Shown here piece by piece: positions 41,933 through 50,535 of a stretch of DNA of 64,000 nucleotides (positions are counted from its first letter, which is position 1; each line of letters opens with the position of its first letter). The notes beneath the pieces are model-generated. The model searched no databases. It was not told the origin of the DNA and saw nothing but the letters and a program-made list of their open reading frames with translations. The stretch is from Nocardioides pini. Its GTDB lineage: Bacteria; Actinomycetota; Actinomycetes; Propionibacteriales; Nocardioidaceae. The stretch is taken from assembly GCF_026712185.1 (NCBI RefSeq), contig NZ_JAPPUX010000003.1, positions 372,001-436,000 of the forward strand, read 5' to 3'. The position numbers were made by a program, and so were the translations under genes.

Positions 41933-44362
41933 CTACAGCGTCCGGTCGAGGTCGTCGAGGGAGTCGTTCCACGAGCGGGCGAGGACGGTGGGCACGTCGC
42001 CCTCGAGGGCGGTCGCGACCGCGGTGCGCAGCTCGCGGCGCGCGTCGAGCGGGAGCGGGAGCACCGGGAAGGCGTCGCCGATCACGTCGCCCATCGCCTG
42101 GCCGGAGCGCTGGGCCAGGGCGAGGCCGTCGGTGACGTAGCGCGAGAGGTAGGGGCGGACGAGGTCCGCCTGGCCCCAGCCCCAGAACCCGGACCCGACG
42201 GCGTCGAACTCGTGGCTGCCCAGCTCGCCGCCCATCAGCTGCGCCCAGGCGGCGGCCTTGGCCTCCGGCGTGGGTACGGCGGCGCGGGCGGCGAGCGCGG
42301 CGTGGTGGCCGGAGACCGACTTGTCGCGCTGCTCCTCGCGGGCGATCCAGGAGTCGTCGCCGAGCTCGGCGAGCCGGTGGACGGCCGCCCAGCGGACGGT
42401 CTGGTCGACGTCGTCGCGGCCGAGCCACTCGAGGAGGAAGTCGCGGTCGGCGCTGATCCGGGCGAGCACGCGCGACGCGCCGGCGGCGAGGGCCGGGTCA
42501 CCACCGTCGACGGCACCGCGGGCGATGTCGGCGACGACCGCGAGGTGCTCGGCCGCCTCGGCGGGCTCGGCGTAGCGCCGGGTGATCGACTGGAGCGCGC
42601 GCATGACGCCCTCGAAGACCAGCGGGTGGGTCTCCGGCCGCAGGTGGGTGTCGGCCATGGCGATGAAGTCGGCGACCGGGACGACCTGCGACTCGCAGAG
42701 GTCGACCGCGGTCCACCACAGCATCGCGCGGGTGAGCTGGGACTCGACCGACGACAGTCCGCCGGTGATCGCGGCCCACGACTGCTCGTCGGGGCGGACC
42801 ACCGCGAAGGTCTCGTCGCCGGAGTTGGGCACCACGACCCTGCCGGCGAGGTCGTCGAGGCGCAGCGGCTCGTCGCCGAGGAGCACGTCGCGGGAGTCCA
42901 CGAGCCGCATCGCGTCGTCGTACGCCGACACGGTGATGCGGTGCGAGCGCGAGCCCTCGCGGGTGAGCACGGGCACCCCGTCGTCGCCGCGGGTGACCCG
43001 CAGGGTGTCGAAGCCGGTCGCGCGGAGCCACGCCTCGGCCCAGCCCCGCACGTCCTTGTCGGTGGCGGAGTCGAGGGAGTCGAGGAACGCCGCGAGGTCG
43101 GCGTTGCCGAACGCGTGTGTGGTCAGGTGCTTGTTGACCCCGGCGAGGAAGTCCTCCTCGCCGAGCCAGTGGCCGAGCTGGGCGAGCGCCGCGTTGCCCT
43201 TGGCGTAGGTGATCATGTCGAAGTTCGCGAAGGCGGTGTCGACGTCGACGATCTTCTCGGTGTCCTCGGCGATCGGGTGCGTCGAGCGGCGCCGGTCTGC
43301 GCGGTAGCCGGCGGGCTTGCGGGTGATCGCGGCCGACGTCCAGGCGTCGGTGTAGCCCGCCGCCACGCCCGCCACGTCGTAGCCCATGAAGTCGGCGAAC
43401 GACTCGTTGAGCCACGAGTCCTCCCACCACTTCATGGTCACCAGGTCGCCGAACCACATGTGCGCCATCTCGTGGGCGATCGTCGAGGCCAGCCACTCGC
43501 GCTCCAGCTCGGTGGGCGTGCCCTGGGTGAGCGCCTGGTCGCGGAAGACCACGCACCCGGGGAACTCCATCGCACCCCAGTTGAGGCCGGGCGCGAAGAC
43601 CTGCTGGTAGTCGGCGTAGGGGTAGTCCGGCTCGAAGACGGTCGTGTAGTGCTGGAAGCAGGCGCTGGTGATGCGCTTGAGCTCCTCGGCGTCGCGCTGC
43701 AGCTCGCGGCCCTGCGACGCCCGCGCGTGCCAGCCGAACGGCAGCGTGCCGCCGGGCGCCGGGGCGTACGGCTCGTCCCAGGTCACCGACACCCACGGGC
43801 CGCCGACGAGGGTGAACAGGTACGACGAGAACGGCGGGGTGGTGCCGAAGGTCCAGGTGTCCGCGGCGTCGTCGCCCTCGTCCGACGTGCGCCCCCCGAG
43901 CGGGCCGTTGCCGAGCACCGTCCAGTGCGACGGCGCGGTGACCGTCAGGGTGAACGTCGACTTGATGTCGGGCTGGTCGAAGCAGGGGACGACCTTCTGC
44001 GCGATGTCCATCGAGGTGTGCGCGCAGACGTAGCGCTCACCGTCGGCCGGGTCGACCGTCACGGTCATGCCGTCGCCGTCGGTGACGTACGGCATCCGGG
44101 CCGTGACCCGGACCGAGTTCGACTCGGCGAGGTCGGTCAGCGCGATCCGCCCGTCGGCGTACGGCGCCGGCGCGCCGTCGAGGGTCACGTCGGTGCCGCC
44201 GTTGAGCTCGAGGAACGTCGACGCCCCGGGCCGGGTGCAGCCGAAGGAGATCGTCGCCTCGACGCCGAAGTCCTCGGTCGAGGTCAGGTCGAGGTGGAGC
44301 TCGGTGTGGACGTCGGTCAGCAGGACGGCGCGCTCGCGCGCCTCGGGGAGCATCAGGGGCAC
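41933..44362 (-). CDS. pepN: Aminopeptidase N (M1 zinc metallopeptidase)
   Basis: The 809-residue enzyme removes N-terminal amino acids from peptides. The zinc site HEMAH with the third ligand Glu in NESFADFMGY spans about residues 294-320, giving the HExxHx18E pattern. The exopeptidase loop normally GAMEN reads GAMEF here (NWGAMEFPGCV), keeping the essential Glu. The N-terminal beta domain, thermolysin-like domain and C-terminal helical domain are all present, and length is within the actinobacterial range (800-860). The start is GTG with TAGGGT at 44369-44374 (minus) 6 nt upstream, a leaderless arrangement. It converges on prs across the double hairpin. Confidence 0.95.
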   Translation of the reverse strand: MPLMLPEARERAVLLTDVHTELHLDLTSTEDFGVEATISFGCTRPGASTFLELNGGTDVTLDGAPAPYADGRIALTDLAESNSVRVTARMPYVTDGDGMTVTVDPADGERYVCAHTSMDIAQKVVPCFDQPDIKSTFTLTVTAPSHWTVLGNGPLGGRTSDEGDDAADTWTFGTTPPFSSYLFTLVGGPWVSVTWDEPYAPAPGGTLPFGWHARASQGRELQRDAEELKRITSACFQHYTTVFEPDYPYADYQQVFAPGLNWGAMEFPGCVVFRDQALTQGTPTELEREWLASTIAHEMAHMWFGDLVTMKWWEDSWLNESFADFMGYDVAGVAAGYTDAWTSAAITRKPAGYRADRRRSTHPIAEDTEKIVDVDTAFANFDMITYAKGNAALAQLGHWLGEEDFLAGVNKHLTTHAFGNADLAAFLDSLDSATDKDVRGWAEAWLRATGFDTLRVTRGDDGVPVLTREGSRSHRITVSAYDDAMRLVDSRDVLLGDEPLRLDDLAGRVVVPNSGDETFAVVRPDEQSWAAITGGLSSVESQLTRAMLWWTAVDLCESQVVPVADFIAMADTHLRPETHPLVFEGVMRALQSITRRYAEPAEAAEHLAVVADIARGAVDGGDPALAAGASRVLARISADRDFLLEWLGRDDVDQTVRWAAVHRLAELGDDSWIAREEQRDKSVSGHHAALAARAAVPTPEAKAAAWAQLMGGELGSHEFDAVGSGFWGWGQADLVRPYLSRYVTDGLALAQRSGQAMGDVIGDAFPVLPLPLDARRELRTAVATALEGDVPTVLARSWNDSLDDLDRTL

Positions 44363-44456
44363 CGGGACACCCTAGACAGCGGTCCGTGACCGGCGCCTGC
44401 GACTTGTCGTGCCGCGACGGCCCCGCCGTGATTCGACCTCGCGCCCGACCCCGGTC

Positions 44457-44462
44457 TAGGCT
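44457..44462 (+). promoter_or_regulatory. rplY: -10 element of rplY
   Basis: TAGGCT is identical to the -10 of the tRNA gene. TTCGAC at 44432-44437 could be a -35 box at a long 19-nt spacing. The start site would fall near 44469, leaving a leader of about 150 nt. Confidence 0.55.
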
Positions 44463-44618
44463 TGGGAAGTTGCCTCGGCGAGGGAGCCTGCACGAACAGG
44501 ACTCCGTGATCGACTGGGCCGGCCCGCACCGCTGCGCCGCGCCCCCGATCCGGAGCGCGGCGTTCGTCGTCTCCGGCCCGAGGCCCCCCGAACCCCGCAC
44601 CGACCTACGGAGAACACG
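44463..44618 (+). promoter_or_regulatory. Structured 5' leader of rplY
   Basis: The leader holds a small stem-loop (GGAGCCTG at 44483-44490 with CAGG-A-CTCC at 44497-44505, one bulged A, hexaloop CACGAA) and a second stem (CCGGAG 44550-44555 with CTCCGG 44571-44576). CGGAGAA precedes the ATG. Other genes in the window have almost no leader, so this length is notable. Autoregulation by L25 is conceivable but unproven. Confidence 0.4.
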
Positions 44619-45305
44619 ATGTCTGCCCCCGAGAAGATCACCGCCGAGCCCCGCACCGAGTTCGGCAAGGGCGCCGCCCGCCGGATCCGTCGCGAGGACA
44701 AGATCCCCGCCGTCATCTACGGCCACGGCAACGACCCGGTCCACGTCATCCTGCCCGGCCACCAGACGATGATGGCGCTCAAGCACGGCGGCGCCAACGC
44801 GCTCCTCGCGCTCGACGTCGACGGCTCCGAGCAGCTCGCGCTGACCAAGGACGTGCAGATCGACCCGATCCGCCGCGTCATCGAGCACCTCGACTTCGTC
44901 GCCGTCCGTCGTGGCGAGAAGGTCACCGTCGACGTCCCGGTCCACGTCGTGGGCGACGCCGCTCCCGAGACCCTCGTCGTCAACGAGAACACGGTCGTCT
45001 CCGTCGAGGCCGAGGCCACCCACATCCCCGAGTTCTTCGAGGTCTCCGTCGAGGGCGCCGCAGCCGGCACCCAGATCCTGGCCAAGGACCTCGACCTCCC
45101 GTCCGGCACGACCCTGCTCGCCGACGAGGAGCTGCTCATCGTCAACGTGACCGAGCAGATCTCCGCCGAGGCCCTCGAGGCCGAGCTGGAGGAGGCCGAG
45201 GCCGAGGCCGGCATCGAGCACGACGCCCCCGAGGGCGAGACCGAGGCGCCCGCGGGCGACGAGGCCGCTGCCGAGGACGCCGCCGAGGGCACCGACTCCG
45301 AGTGA
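44619..45305 (+). CDS. rplY: 50S ribosomal protein L25/general stress protein Ctc
   Basis: L25 binds 5S rRNA in the central protuberance of the 50S subunit. The 228-residue protein is of the long CTC/TL5 type: an N-terminal L25 domain (about 5-95; RTEFGKGAARRIRREDKIPAVIYG, IRRVIEHLDFVAV), a C-terminal beta domain (about 100-185; TQILAKDLDLPSGTTL) and an acidic tail (190-228, Glu/Ala/Asp-rich) typical of actinobacteria. It precedes pth, as in most actinobacterial genomes, but a cluster of inverted repeats and a separate pth promoter lie between. The pairing links ribosome stress and peptidyl-tRNA recycling. Confidence 0.97.
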   Translation: MSAPEKITAEPRTEFGKGAARRIRREDKIPAVIYGHGNDPVHVILPGHQTMMALKHGGANALLALDVDGSEQLALTKDVQIDPIRRVIEHLDFVAVRRGEKVTVDVPVHVVGDAAPETLVVNENTVVSVEAEATHIPEFFEVSVEGAAAGTQILAKDLDLPSGTTLLADEELLIVNVTEQISAEALEAELEEAEAEAGIEHDAPEGETEAPAGDEAAAEDAAEGTDSE

Positions 45306-45315
45306 CCCCCTGAGC

Positions 45316-45416
45316 GGGCACTTCCTCGCGCTGGATCACACCGACCGGGCACTTCCTCGCGCTGCAGCGCGACGAAGTGCCCGGTCGGCGCATCTCAGCG
45401 CGACGAAGTGCCCGGT
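45316..45416. repeat. Four copies of a 21-nt unit in inverted arrangement
   Basis: Two forward copies of ACCGGGCACTTCCTCGCGCTG (45316-45333, lacking the first bases, and 45344-45364) are followed by two reverse copies (45365-45385 and 45396-45416). The inner pair abut to give a 42-nt palindrome with one mismatched pair. The array fills the gap between the rplY stop and the pth -10 box and must form strong stem-loops that terminate or attenuate transcription. Confidence 0.8.
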
Positions 45417-45437
45417 GGGCGATGGAAGGATGACGAC

Positions 45438-46040
45438 GTGACGACGGACCAGACCGGCGGGTCGAGCGACGTGTGGCTGGTCGTCGGGCTCGGCAACCCC
45501 GGTCCGGCGTACGCCGGGCACCGGCACAACATCGGCTACCTGGTCACCGACGAGCTCGCGTCCCGCATGGGATCGCCGTTCCGGTCCCACAAGTCGGGTC
45601 GCGCCGACGTCGTCGAGGGCCGGCTGTCGCTCGGCGGGCCGCGCGTGGTGCTGGCCCGCGGCCGCGGCTACATGAACGAGTCCGGCGGCCCGGTGAAGGC
45701 GCTCGCGACGTTCTACAAGGTCGACCCGGCCCACATCATCGCCGTCCACGACGAGCTCGACATCGCCTTCGGCACGCTGCGCGTCAAGCTCGGAGGCGGC
45801 GACAACGGCCACAACGGGCTGAAGTCCATGCGGTCCTCGCTGGGCACCGGCGACTTCTACCGCGTCCGCGCCGGCATCGGCCGGCCGCCCGGGCGCCAGG
45901 ACGTCGCCGACTTCGTGCTGTCCAACTACTCGACCGTCGAGCGCAAGGAGCTGCCGTTCCAGGTCTCCGACGCCGCCGACGCCGTCGAGTCGCTCATCAC
46001 CGACGGCCTCGAGAAGACCCAGCAGCGCTTCAACTCCTAG
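45438..46040 (+). CDS. pth: Peptidyl-tRNA hydrolase
   Basis: Pth releases tRNA from stalled peptidyl-tRNA. The 200-residue protein opens with [22 protein letters not shown], holding the catalytic His, followed by the [13 protein letters not shown] substrate loop and the [28 protein letters not shown] block with the conserved Asp. Length is normal. The GTG at 45438 is chosen since AAGGAT (45426-45431) lies 6 nt before it, giving a leaderless message; the ATG at 45408 would start inside the inverted-repeat array. The right border of the housekeeping section follows. Confidence 0.96.
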   Translation: MTTDQTGGSSDVWLVVGLGNPGPAYAGHRHNIGYLVTDELASRMGSPFRSHKSGRADVVEGRLSLGGPRVVLARGRGYMNESGGPVKALATFYKVDPAHIIAVHDELDIAFGTLRVKLGGGDNGHNGLKSMRSSLGTGDFYRVRAGIGRPPGRQDVADFVLSNYSTVERKELPFQVSDAADAVESLITDGLEKTQQRFNS

Positions 46041-46127
46041 CCGCCCCGGCCGGGCCCGTCCCCCGTTTGGGGCATGAGGGCGCGCGCGCCAGCGCCTAGC
46101 GTCGGCACGGACGGACGGGGGACCTCG

Positions 46128-46841
46128 ATGGCTCGAGCCGGCTCATCCGGTGGGCGCCGGCGCCCGCGGCCGCGCCGTGTGCTGGCGGTCGCCGCGCTGC
46201 TCGGCGTGCTCGGGCTCGGGGTCGCCGTGCTGCTCGACCTCAGCCTGACCAGCCGGATGGGCCGCATCGACGGCGCCTTCGACGGCCTCGGCGACCGGCC
46301 GCCGGCTCAGCCCGGCGAGACGATCCTGATGGTCGGCACGCGACCGGGCGGCGAGGCGGACGTGACCTGGCTGCCCGGCGAGCAGTCCGTCGAGGCGGTC
46401 ATGGTCGTCGAGGTCACTCCCGACGGGCGCAGCGCGCGGGTGGAGTCCGTGCCCGTCCCGTACGACGAGCGGGCGGAGCTGGGCGGGCAACCGGCCAGCG
46501 CTGCCGTGGCGGCGGTGGAGTCGACGCTGGGGCGTCGCGTCGACCACCTGATGGCGATCGACTGGCAGACGTTCGCCGACCTCGCCGCCGACAACGGCGT
46601 GGACGCCACCTACCGCTACGGCTCCACCCCCGTCGCCCAGCACGACTACCTGCGCCTCGTCCTCGAGGGCACCCTCCACGCCGAGCTGCGCAAGCAGCCC
46701 CTCGCGCTCTACCGCGCGCTGCGCACCACCGCGTCCGGCGTCGCGGTCGACGACACGTGGTCGGTGCTCGAGCTCGACCTCCTGGTGCTCCACCTGCGCG
46801 ACCTCCGCTCGGCCGACATCACCTTCACCGCAGCCCGGTAG
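46128..46841 (+). CDS. Degenerate LytR-CpsA-Psr (LCP)-like membrane protein
   Basis: The 237-residue protein has a basic N-terminus, one membrane helix (VLAVAALLGVLGLGVAVLLDL, about 20-40) and an extracytoplasmic domain with the outline of an LCP phosphotransferase: ETILMVGTRPGG for the usual ILLxGxDxR, VEAVMVVEVTPDG for the usual SDTMMLVxxxP, and LGRRVDHLMAIDWQTFADLAADNG for the typical helix. The catalytic Arg/Asp positions of active LCP enzymes (SDTM, PRD) are replaced, so it may bind polyprenyl-linked glycan without transferring it. GGGGGAC precedes the ATG; TAGCGT at 46097-46102 is the likely -10. It stands just before the amino-sugar operon. Confidence 0.68.
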   Translation: MARAGSSGGRRRPRPRRVLAVAALLGVLGLGVAVLLDLSLTSRMGRIDGAFDGLGDRPPAQPGETILMVGTRPGGEADVTWLPGEQSVEAVMVVEVTPDGRSARVESVPVPYDERAELGGQPASAAVAAVESTLGRRVDHLMAIDWQTFADLAADNGVDATYRYGSTPVAQHDYLRLVLEGTLHAELRKQPLALYRALRTTASGVAVDDTWSVLELDLLVLHLRDLRSADITFTAAR

Positions 46842-46953
46842 GGCTCCCCAAAATGGGCGAAAGCCCCCGTGAGCGGTCCGTCCGGGCCGTCGCGGTCCAC
46901 AAGATCGGAGCATGTCGGGCGTGGGGCCCGGCGCGCGAGCCCGGGGGAGTGAG

Positions 46954-47793
46954 ATGGCTGTCGCCAGTGTCGTCATACCTGCCCACAACGAGGCAGCCAC
47001 GATCGGCCGCAACCTGCGCGCCCTCCGCAAGGGCACCGGTGCCGACCTCGACGTGGTCGTCGTCTGCAACGGCTGCACCGACCGGACGGCCGACGTGGCA
47101 CGCGCCGCCGACCCGGGTGCACGCGTCATCGAGATCGCGCAGCCCTCGAAGGTCGAGGCCGTGCGGGTCGGCAACGCCGCGACCGACGTCTTCCCGCGCA
47201 TCCACCTCGACGCCGACATCGAGCTCGACGGGGCCGCCGCGCTCCGGCTCATCGAGCCGATCGCCCGCGAGGAGGTCCTCGCCACCGCTCCCCGACGCGA
47301 CGTCCCCCGCACCGGCTGCTCACGCTGGGTGCGCTGGTACTACGACGTCTGGGAGGCGCTGCCCCAGGTGGAGCACGGACTCTTCGGCCGCGGCGTCGTC
47401 GTCCTCTCCGAGCAGGGGCAGGCGCGGGTCGCCGCGCTCCCGCGGATGATGAGCGACGACCTCGGCATGTCCGACTCGTTCAGCAGCGACGAGCGTCGCG
47501 TCGTGCCCAGCGCCGTCGCCGTCGTGCACCCGCCGCGCACCGTCCGTGACCTGGTGCGGCGCCGGATCCGCATCGCGACCGGCAACGCCCAGGCCGGCCA
47601 GCTCGGCGTACGTCGCCCCGCCTCGCGCACCAGCGCGCGCACCCTGCTCGGCCTCGCCGTCACCCGGCCCGGCCTGGCCCTCCGACTCCCGGTGTTCGTG
47701 GCCGTCCACGTCGCCGCCCGGCTCGGCGCCCGCGGGGCGCTGAGGTCCGGGGACTTCACCACCTGGCAACGAGACGAAAGCTCACGCACATGA
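46954..47793 (+). CDS. GT2 family glycosyltransferase
   Basis: The 279-residue GT-A enzyme shows the nucleotide-binding start VASVVIPAHNEAATIGRNLRAL, the VVVVCNGCTDRTADVAR strand and the metal-binding IHLDADIEL (DxD). A hydrophobic C-terminal stretch may contact the membrane. It opens the eight-gene operon in which each gene overlaps the next by 4 nt. GGGGGAGTGAG precedes the ATG; the ATG at 46912 has no ribosome site and is rejected. Upstream, at 46846-46857, lies a CCCCAAAATGGG motif found near other polysaccharide genes here. Confidence 0.87.
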   Translation: MAVASVVIPAHNEAATIGRNLRALRKGTGADLDVVVVCNGCTDRTADVARAADPGARVIEIAQPSKVEAVRVGNAATDVFPRIHLDADIELDGAAALRLIEPIAREEVLATAPRRDVPRTGCSRWVRWYYDVWEALPQVEHGLFGRGVVVLSEQGQARVAALPRMMSDDLGMSDSFSSDERRVVPSAVAVVHPPRTVRDLVRRRIRIATGNAQAGQLGVRRPASRTSARTLLGLAVTRPGLALRLPVFVAVHVAARLGARGALRSGDFTTWQRDESSRT

Positions 47794-48413
47794 CCTCACT
47801 GTCCAACGCGCGGTCACGCGACCGCGCCCTCGTCGCTCCCACGGCGACCGTCGAGGACGGCGCCCGCGTCGGTCCCGGCGCCCAGGTGTGGGACCAGACC
47901 GTCGTGCGCTCGGGGGCGCAGGTCGGCGACGGCACCATCCTCGGGCGCGGCGTCTACGTCGGCCCCGGGGCGCGCATCGGGGAGCGCTGCAAGGTGCAGA
48001 ACCAGGCGCTGGTCTACGAGCCGGCCGTCCTGGGCGACGGTGTCTTCATCGGCCCGGCGGTCGTGCTCACCAACGACACCTACCCCCGGGCCGTCACGAC
48101 CGACGGCCGGCGCAAGAGCGCCGAGGACTGGGAGCCGGTCGGCGTGACCATCGAGGAGGGAGCGTCCGTCGGGGCGCGCGCCGTGTGCGTGGCCCCGGTG
48201 CGGATCGGCCGCTGGGCCAGCGTCGGGGCGGGCTCGGTCGTGACGCGCGACGTGCCGGACCACGCGCTCGTCGTCGGCTCGCCCGCGAGGCGGATCGGCT
48301 GGGTCGGGCGCAGCGGTGTCCCGCTCGTCTCGGACAACCGTGACCGGTGGATCTGCCCGGTCACCGGAGAGGTCTACGTGGAGGCCGACGGCCGACTGGA
48401 GGAAGCACGATGA
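47790..48413 (+). CDS. Hexapeptide acetyltransferase, WbpD/WlbB-like
   Basis: The 207-residue left-handed beta-helix protein (repeats such as VGPGAQVWDQTVV, VGDGTILGRGVYVG, IGERCKVQNQALVY) resembles WbpD, which N-acetylates UDP-GlcNAc(3NH2)A at C3. The catalytic-region loop FIGPAVVLTNDTYPRA with Asn-Asp is the WbpD/WlbB pattern. The C-terminal RWICPVTGEVYVE extension is shared with that family. Together with the WbpB-like and WbpE-like genes downstream it suggests UDP-diacetamido-dideoxy-uronic acid synthesis. It overlaps its neighbours by 4 nt on both sides. Confidence 0.85.
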   Translation: MTSLSNARSRDRALVAPTATVEDGARVGPGAQVWDQTVVRSGAQVGDGTILGRGVYVGPGARIGERCKVQNQALVYEPAVLGDGVFIGPAVVLTNDTYPRAVTTDGRRKSAEDWEPVGVTIEEGASVGARAVCVAPVRIGRWASVGAGSVVTRDVPDHALVVGSPARRIGWVGRSGVPLVSDNRDRWICPVTGEVYVEADGRLEEAR

Positions 48414-49531
48414 GCACCCGCACCACCGGCCCGCTGGGCATCGCCGTCATCGGCGCCGGCTACTGGGGCCCCAACCTGGTCCGCAACTTCGGGGCGTCCC
48501 CCGACTGGAGCCTCGAGCTGGTCTGCGACCTCGACCTCGAGCGGGCCCGGCGCATCGCCGGCCCGCACGTCGAGGTCACCGACAGCGTTGACCGGGTGCT
48601 CGACGACCCGCGGATCGACGCGGTCGCCATCGCCACCCCGGCGCGGACCCACCACGGCCTGGCGCTGCAGGCGCTGAGCGCGGGCAAGCACGTGCTGGTG
48701 GAGAAGCCGCTGGCAGACAGCGTCGTTCGCGGCCGCACCATGGTCGACCTGGCGGACGCGCAGGGCCTGACCCTGATGACCGACCACACCTACTGCTACA
48801 CCCCGGCCGTGCAGAAGATGCGCGAGCTGGTGAGCAGCGGCGAGCTCGGCCAGGTGCACTTCGTCGACTCGGTCCGCATCAACCTCGGGCTCGTGCAGCC
48901 CGACATCGACGTGCTCTGGGACCTCGCCCCGCACGACCTCGCGATCCTCGACTTCGTGCTGCCGGGCGGTCTGCCGACCACGGGCATCGGCGCGACCGGC
49001 GCCGACCCCATCGGCGCCGGCCGCGCCTGCGTCGGCCACCTGACCCTGCCGCTGCCGGACGACGGCCTCGCGCACGTGCACGTCAACTGGCTGAGCCCGA
49101 CCAAGATCCGCCAGATGGTGATCGGCGGCTCGCGCCGCACCCTGGTGTGGGACGACCTCAACCCGCAGCAGCGGCTGAGCATCTACGACCGCGGCGTCGA
49201 CCTCGCCCGCACGTCGGTCGCCGGCGCCGACCGCGCCGCCTCCACCGTCTCCTACCGCCTCGGCGACACGTGGTCCCCGGCGCTGCCCGAGCGCGAGGCC
49301 CTCGGGTCGATGGTCACCGAGTTCGCCGCGGCCATCCACGAGGGCCGTCCGGCCCTCACCGACGGCCGGTCCGGGCTGCGCGTCCTGGAGGTGCTCGAGG
49401 CCGCCTCGCGGCGGCTGGCCGAGCGCGCGGAGACGGCGTACGACACCGCGCTGCCGGTCCCGGCCGGCCCGCCGCCGGTGCCCCGCCAGGCCGGATCCAC
49501 GAGCGAGCCCGTGATGGAGGGCGCCCGATGA
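48410..49531 (+). CDS. Gfo/Idh/MocA oxidoreductase, WbpB/WlbA-like
   Basis: The 373-residue NAD-dependent dehydrogenase has an N-terminal Rossmann fold (IAVIGAGYWGPNLVRNF) and the catalytic Lys motif HVLVEKPLAD, then the C-terminal alpha/beta domain with LMTDHTYCYTPAVQKMREL and WDLAPHDLAILDFVL. Relatives oxidise C3 of UDP-GlcNAcA in diaminouronic acid synthesis. The UDP-GlcNAc 6-dehydrogenase (WbpA) expected upstream is absent from this window, so the true substrate may instead be a neutral NDP-sugar. The last 30 residues are Pro-rich. 4-nt overlaps join it to both neighbours. Confidence 0.85.
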   Translation: MSTRTTGPLGIAVIGAGYWGPNLVRNFGASPDWSLELVCDLDLERARRIAGPHVEVTDSVDRVLDDPRIDAVAIATPARTHHGLALQALSAGKHVLVEKPLADSVVRGRTMVDLADAQGLTLMTDHTYCYTPAVQKMRELVSSGELGQVHFVDSVRINLGLVQPDIDVLWDLAPHDLAILDFVLPGGLPTTGIGATGADPIGAGRACVGHLTLPLPDDGLAHVHVNWLSPTKIRQMVIGGSRRTLVWDDLNPQQRLSIYDRGVDLARTSVAGADRAASTVSYRLGDTWSPALPEREALGSMVTEFAAAIHEGRPALTDGRSGLRVLEVLEAASRRLAERAETAYDTALPVPAGPPPVPRQAGSTSEPVMEGAR

Positions 49532-50535
49532 CCGCGCTGGCCGGAGCGACCGCCCTGGTGACCGGCGGTGCCGGCACGATCGGGTCGACGCTCGTCGACC
49601 AGCTCTTCGACGCCGGGGCCGCCCAGGTGCGGGTCCTCGACAACTTCGTCCGCGGACGCGAGGCCAACCTCGCCGACGCCCTCGGCCGCGACGGCGCCGA
49701 CCTCGTCCTGGTGCGCGGCGACATCCGCGACCGCGACCTGGTCCACGACCTGACCAGCGGCTGCGACGTCGTCTTCCACCAGGCGGCCATCCGGATCACG
49801 CAGTGCGCGGAGGAGCCGCGGCTGGCGCTGGAGGTGCTCGTCGACGGGACCTTCAACGTCATCGAGGCGGCGGCGACCACGCCCGGTGTCGACAAGGTGG
49901 TGGCGGCCTCGTCGGCGTCGGTCTACGGGCTGGCCGAGGAGTTCCCGACCCCCGAGCACCAGCACCCCTACGACAACGACACCTTCTACGGAGCGGCCAA
50001 GACCTTCAACGAGGGCATGCTGCGCAGCTTCCGCGCCATGAACGGCCTCGACTACGTCGCCCTGCGCTACTTCAACGTCTACGGCCCGCGGATGGACGTG
50101 CACGGCCTCTACACCGAGGTCCTCGTGCGGTGGATGGAGCGCATCGACGACGGCATCCCGCCGCTGATCTTCGGCGACGGACGCCAGACCATGGACTTCG
50201 TCTTCACCACCGACATCGCGCGCGCCAACGTGCTCGCGGCGTCCAGCGGCGTGGTCGAGGGCGTCTACAACGTGGCCCGCGGCGAGGAGACCAGCCTGCT
50301 GGGGCTCGCCGAGACCCTGCTGCGGGTGATGGGCTCCGACCTGCCCGTCGAGCACGGGCCGGAGCGCGGCGTCAACGGTGTCGTACGACGCCTCGCCGAC
50401 ACGTGCGCGGCCGAGCGTGACCTCGGCTTCGTCGCGACCACCGGCCTCGAGGACGGACTGCGCCAGCTCGTCGAGTGGTGGCGTCCGCAACGCGAGCAGA
50501 TCGCCGCCGGGCGCCCCGTGGCGGTGACGTCATGA
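49528..50535 (+). CDS. NAD-dependent sugar epimerase/dehydratase (extended SDR)
   Basis: The 335-residue extended SDR has the NAD loop ALVTGGAGTIGSTLVDQL, catalytic Ser-Tyr-Lys as ASSASVYG and TFYGAAKTFNE (YxxxK), and the RYFNVYGPRMD segment of UDP-sugar 4-epimerases. It could be a UDP-GlcNAc(A) 4-epimerase or a 4,6-dehydratase; the lack of a clear Asp-Glu pair next to Ser favours an epimerase. Position in the amino-sugar operon fits conversion of gluco to galacto configuration, or supply of a keto-sugar for the first aminotransferase. Overlaps of 4 nt on each side. Confidence 0.87.
   Translation: MTALAGATALVTGGAGTIGSTLVDQLFDAGAAQVRVLDNFVRGREANLADALGRDGADLVLVRGDIRDRDLVHDLTSGCDVVFHQAAIRITQCAEEPRLALEVLVDGTFNVIEAAATTPGVDKVVAASSASVYGLAEEFPTPEHQHPYDNDTFYGAAKTFNEGMLRSFRAMNGLDYVALRYFNVYGPRMDVHGLYTEVLVRWMERIDDGIPPLIFGDGRQTMDFVFTTDIARANVLAASSGVVEGVYNVARGEETSLLGLAETLLRVMGSDLPVEHGPERGVNGVVRRLADTCAAERDLGFVATTGLEDGLRQLVEWWRPQREQIAAGRPVAVTS

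Noticed and set aside
45316-45416. The repeat array as a CRISPR.
   Set aside because: The units are inverted rather than direct, abut one another or have spacers of about 10 nt, and no cas gene is present.
46842-46953. Possible riboswitch before the amino-sugar operon (GGGC-GAAA-GCCC hairpin).
   Set aside because: The hairpin is only 4 bp and no known riboswitch consensus can be matched by eye.
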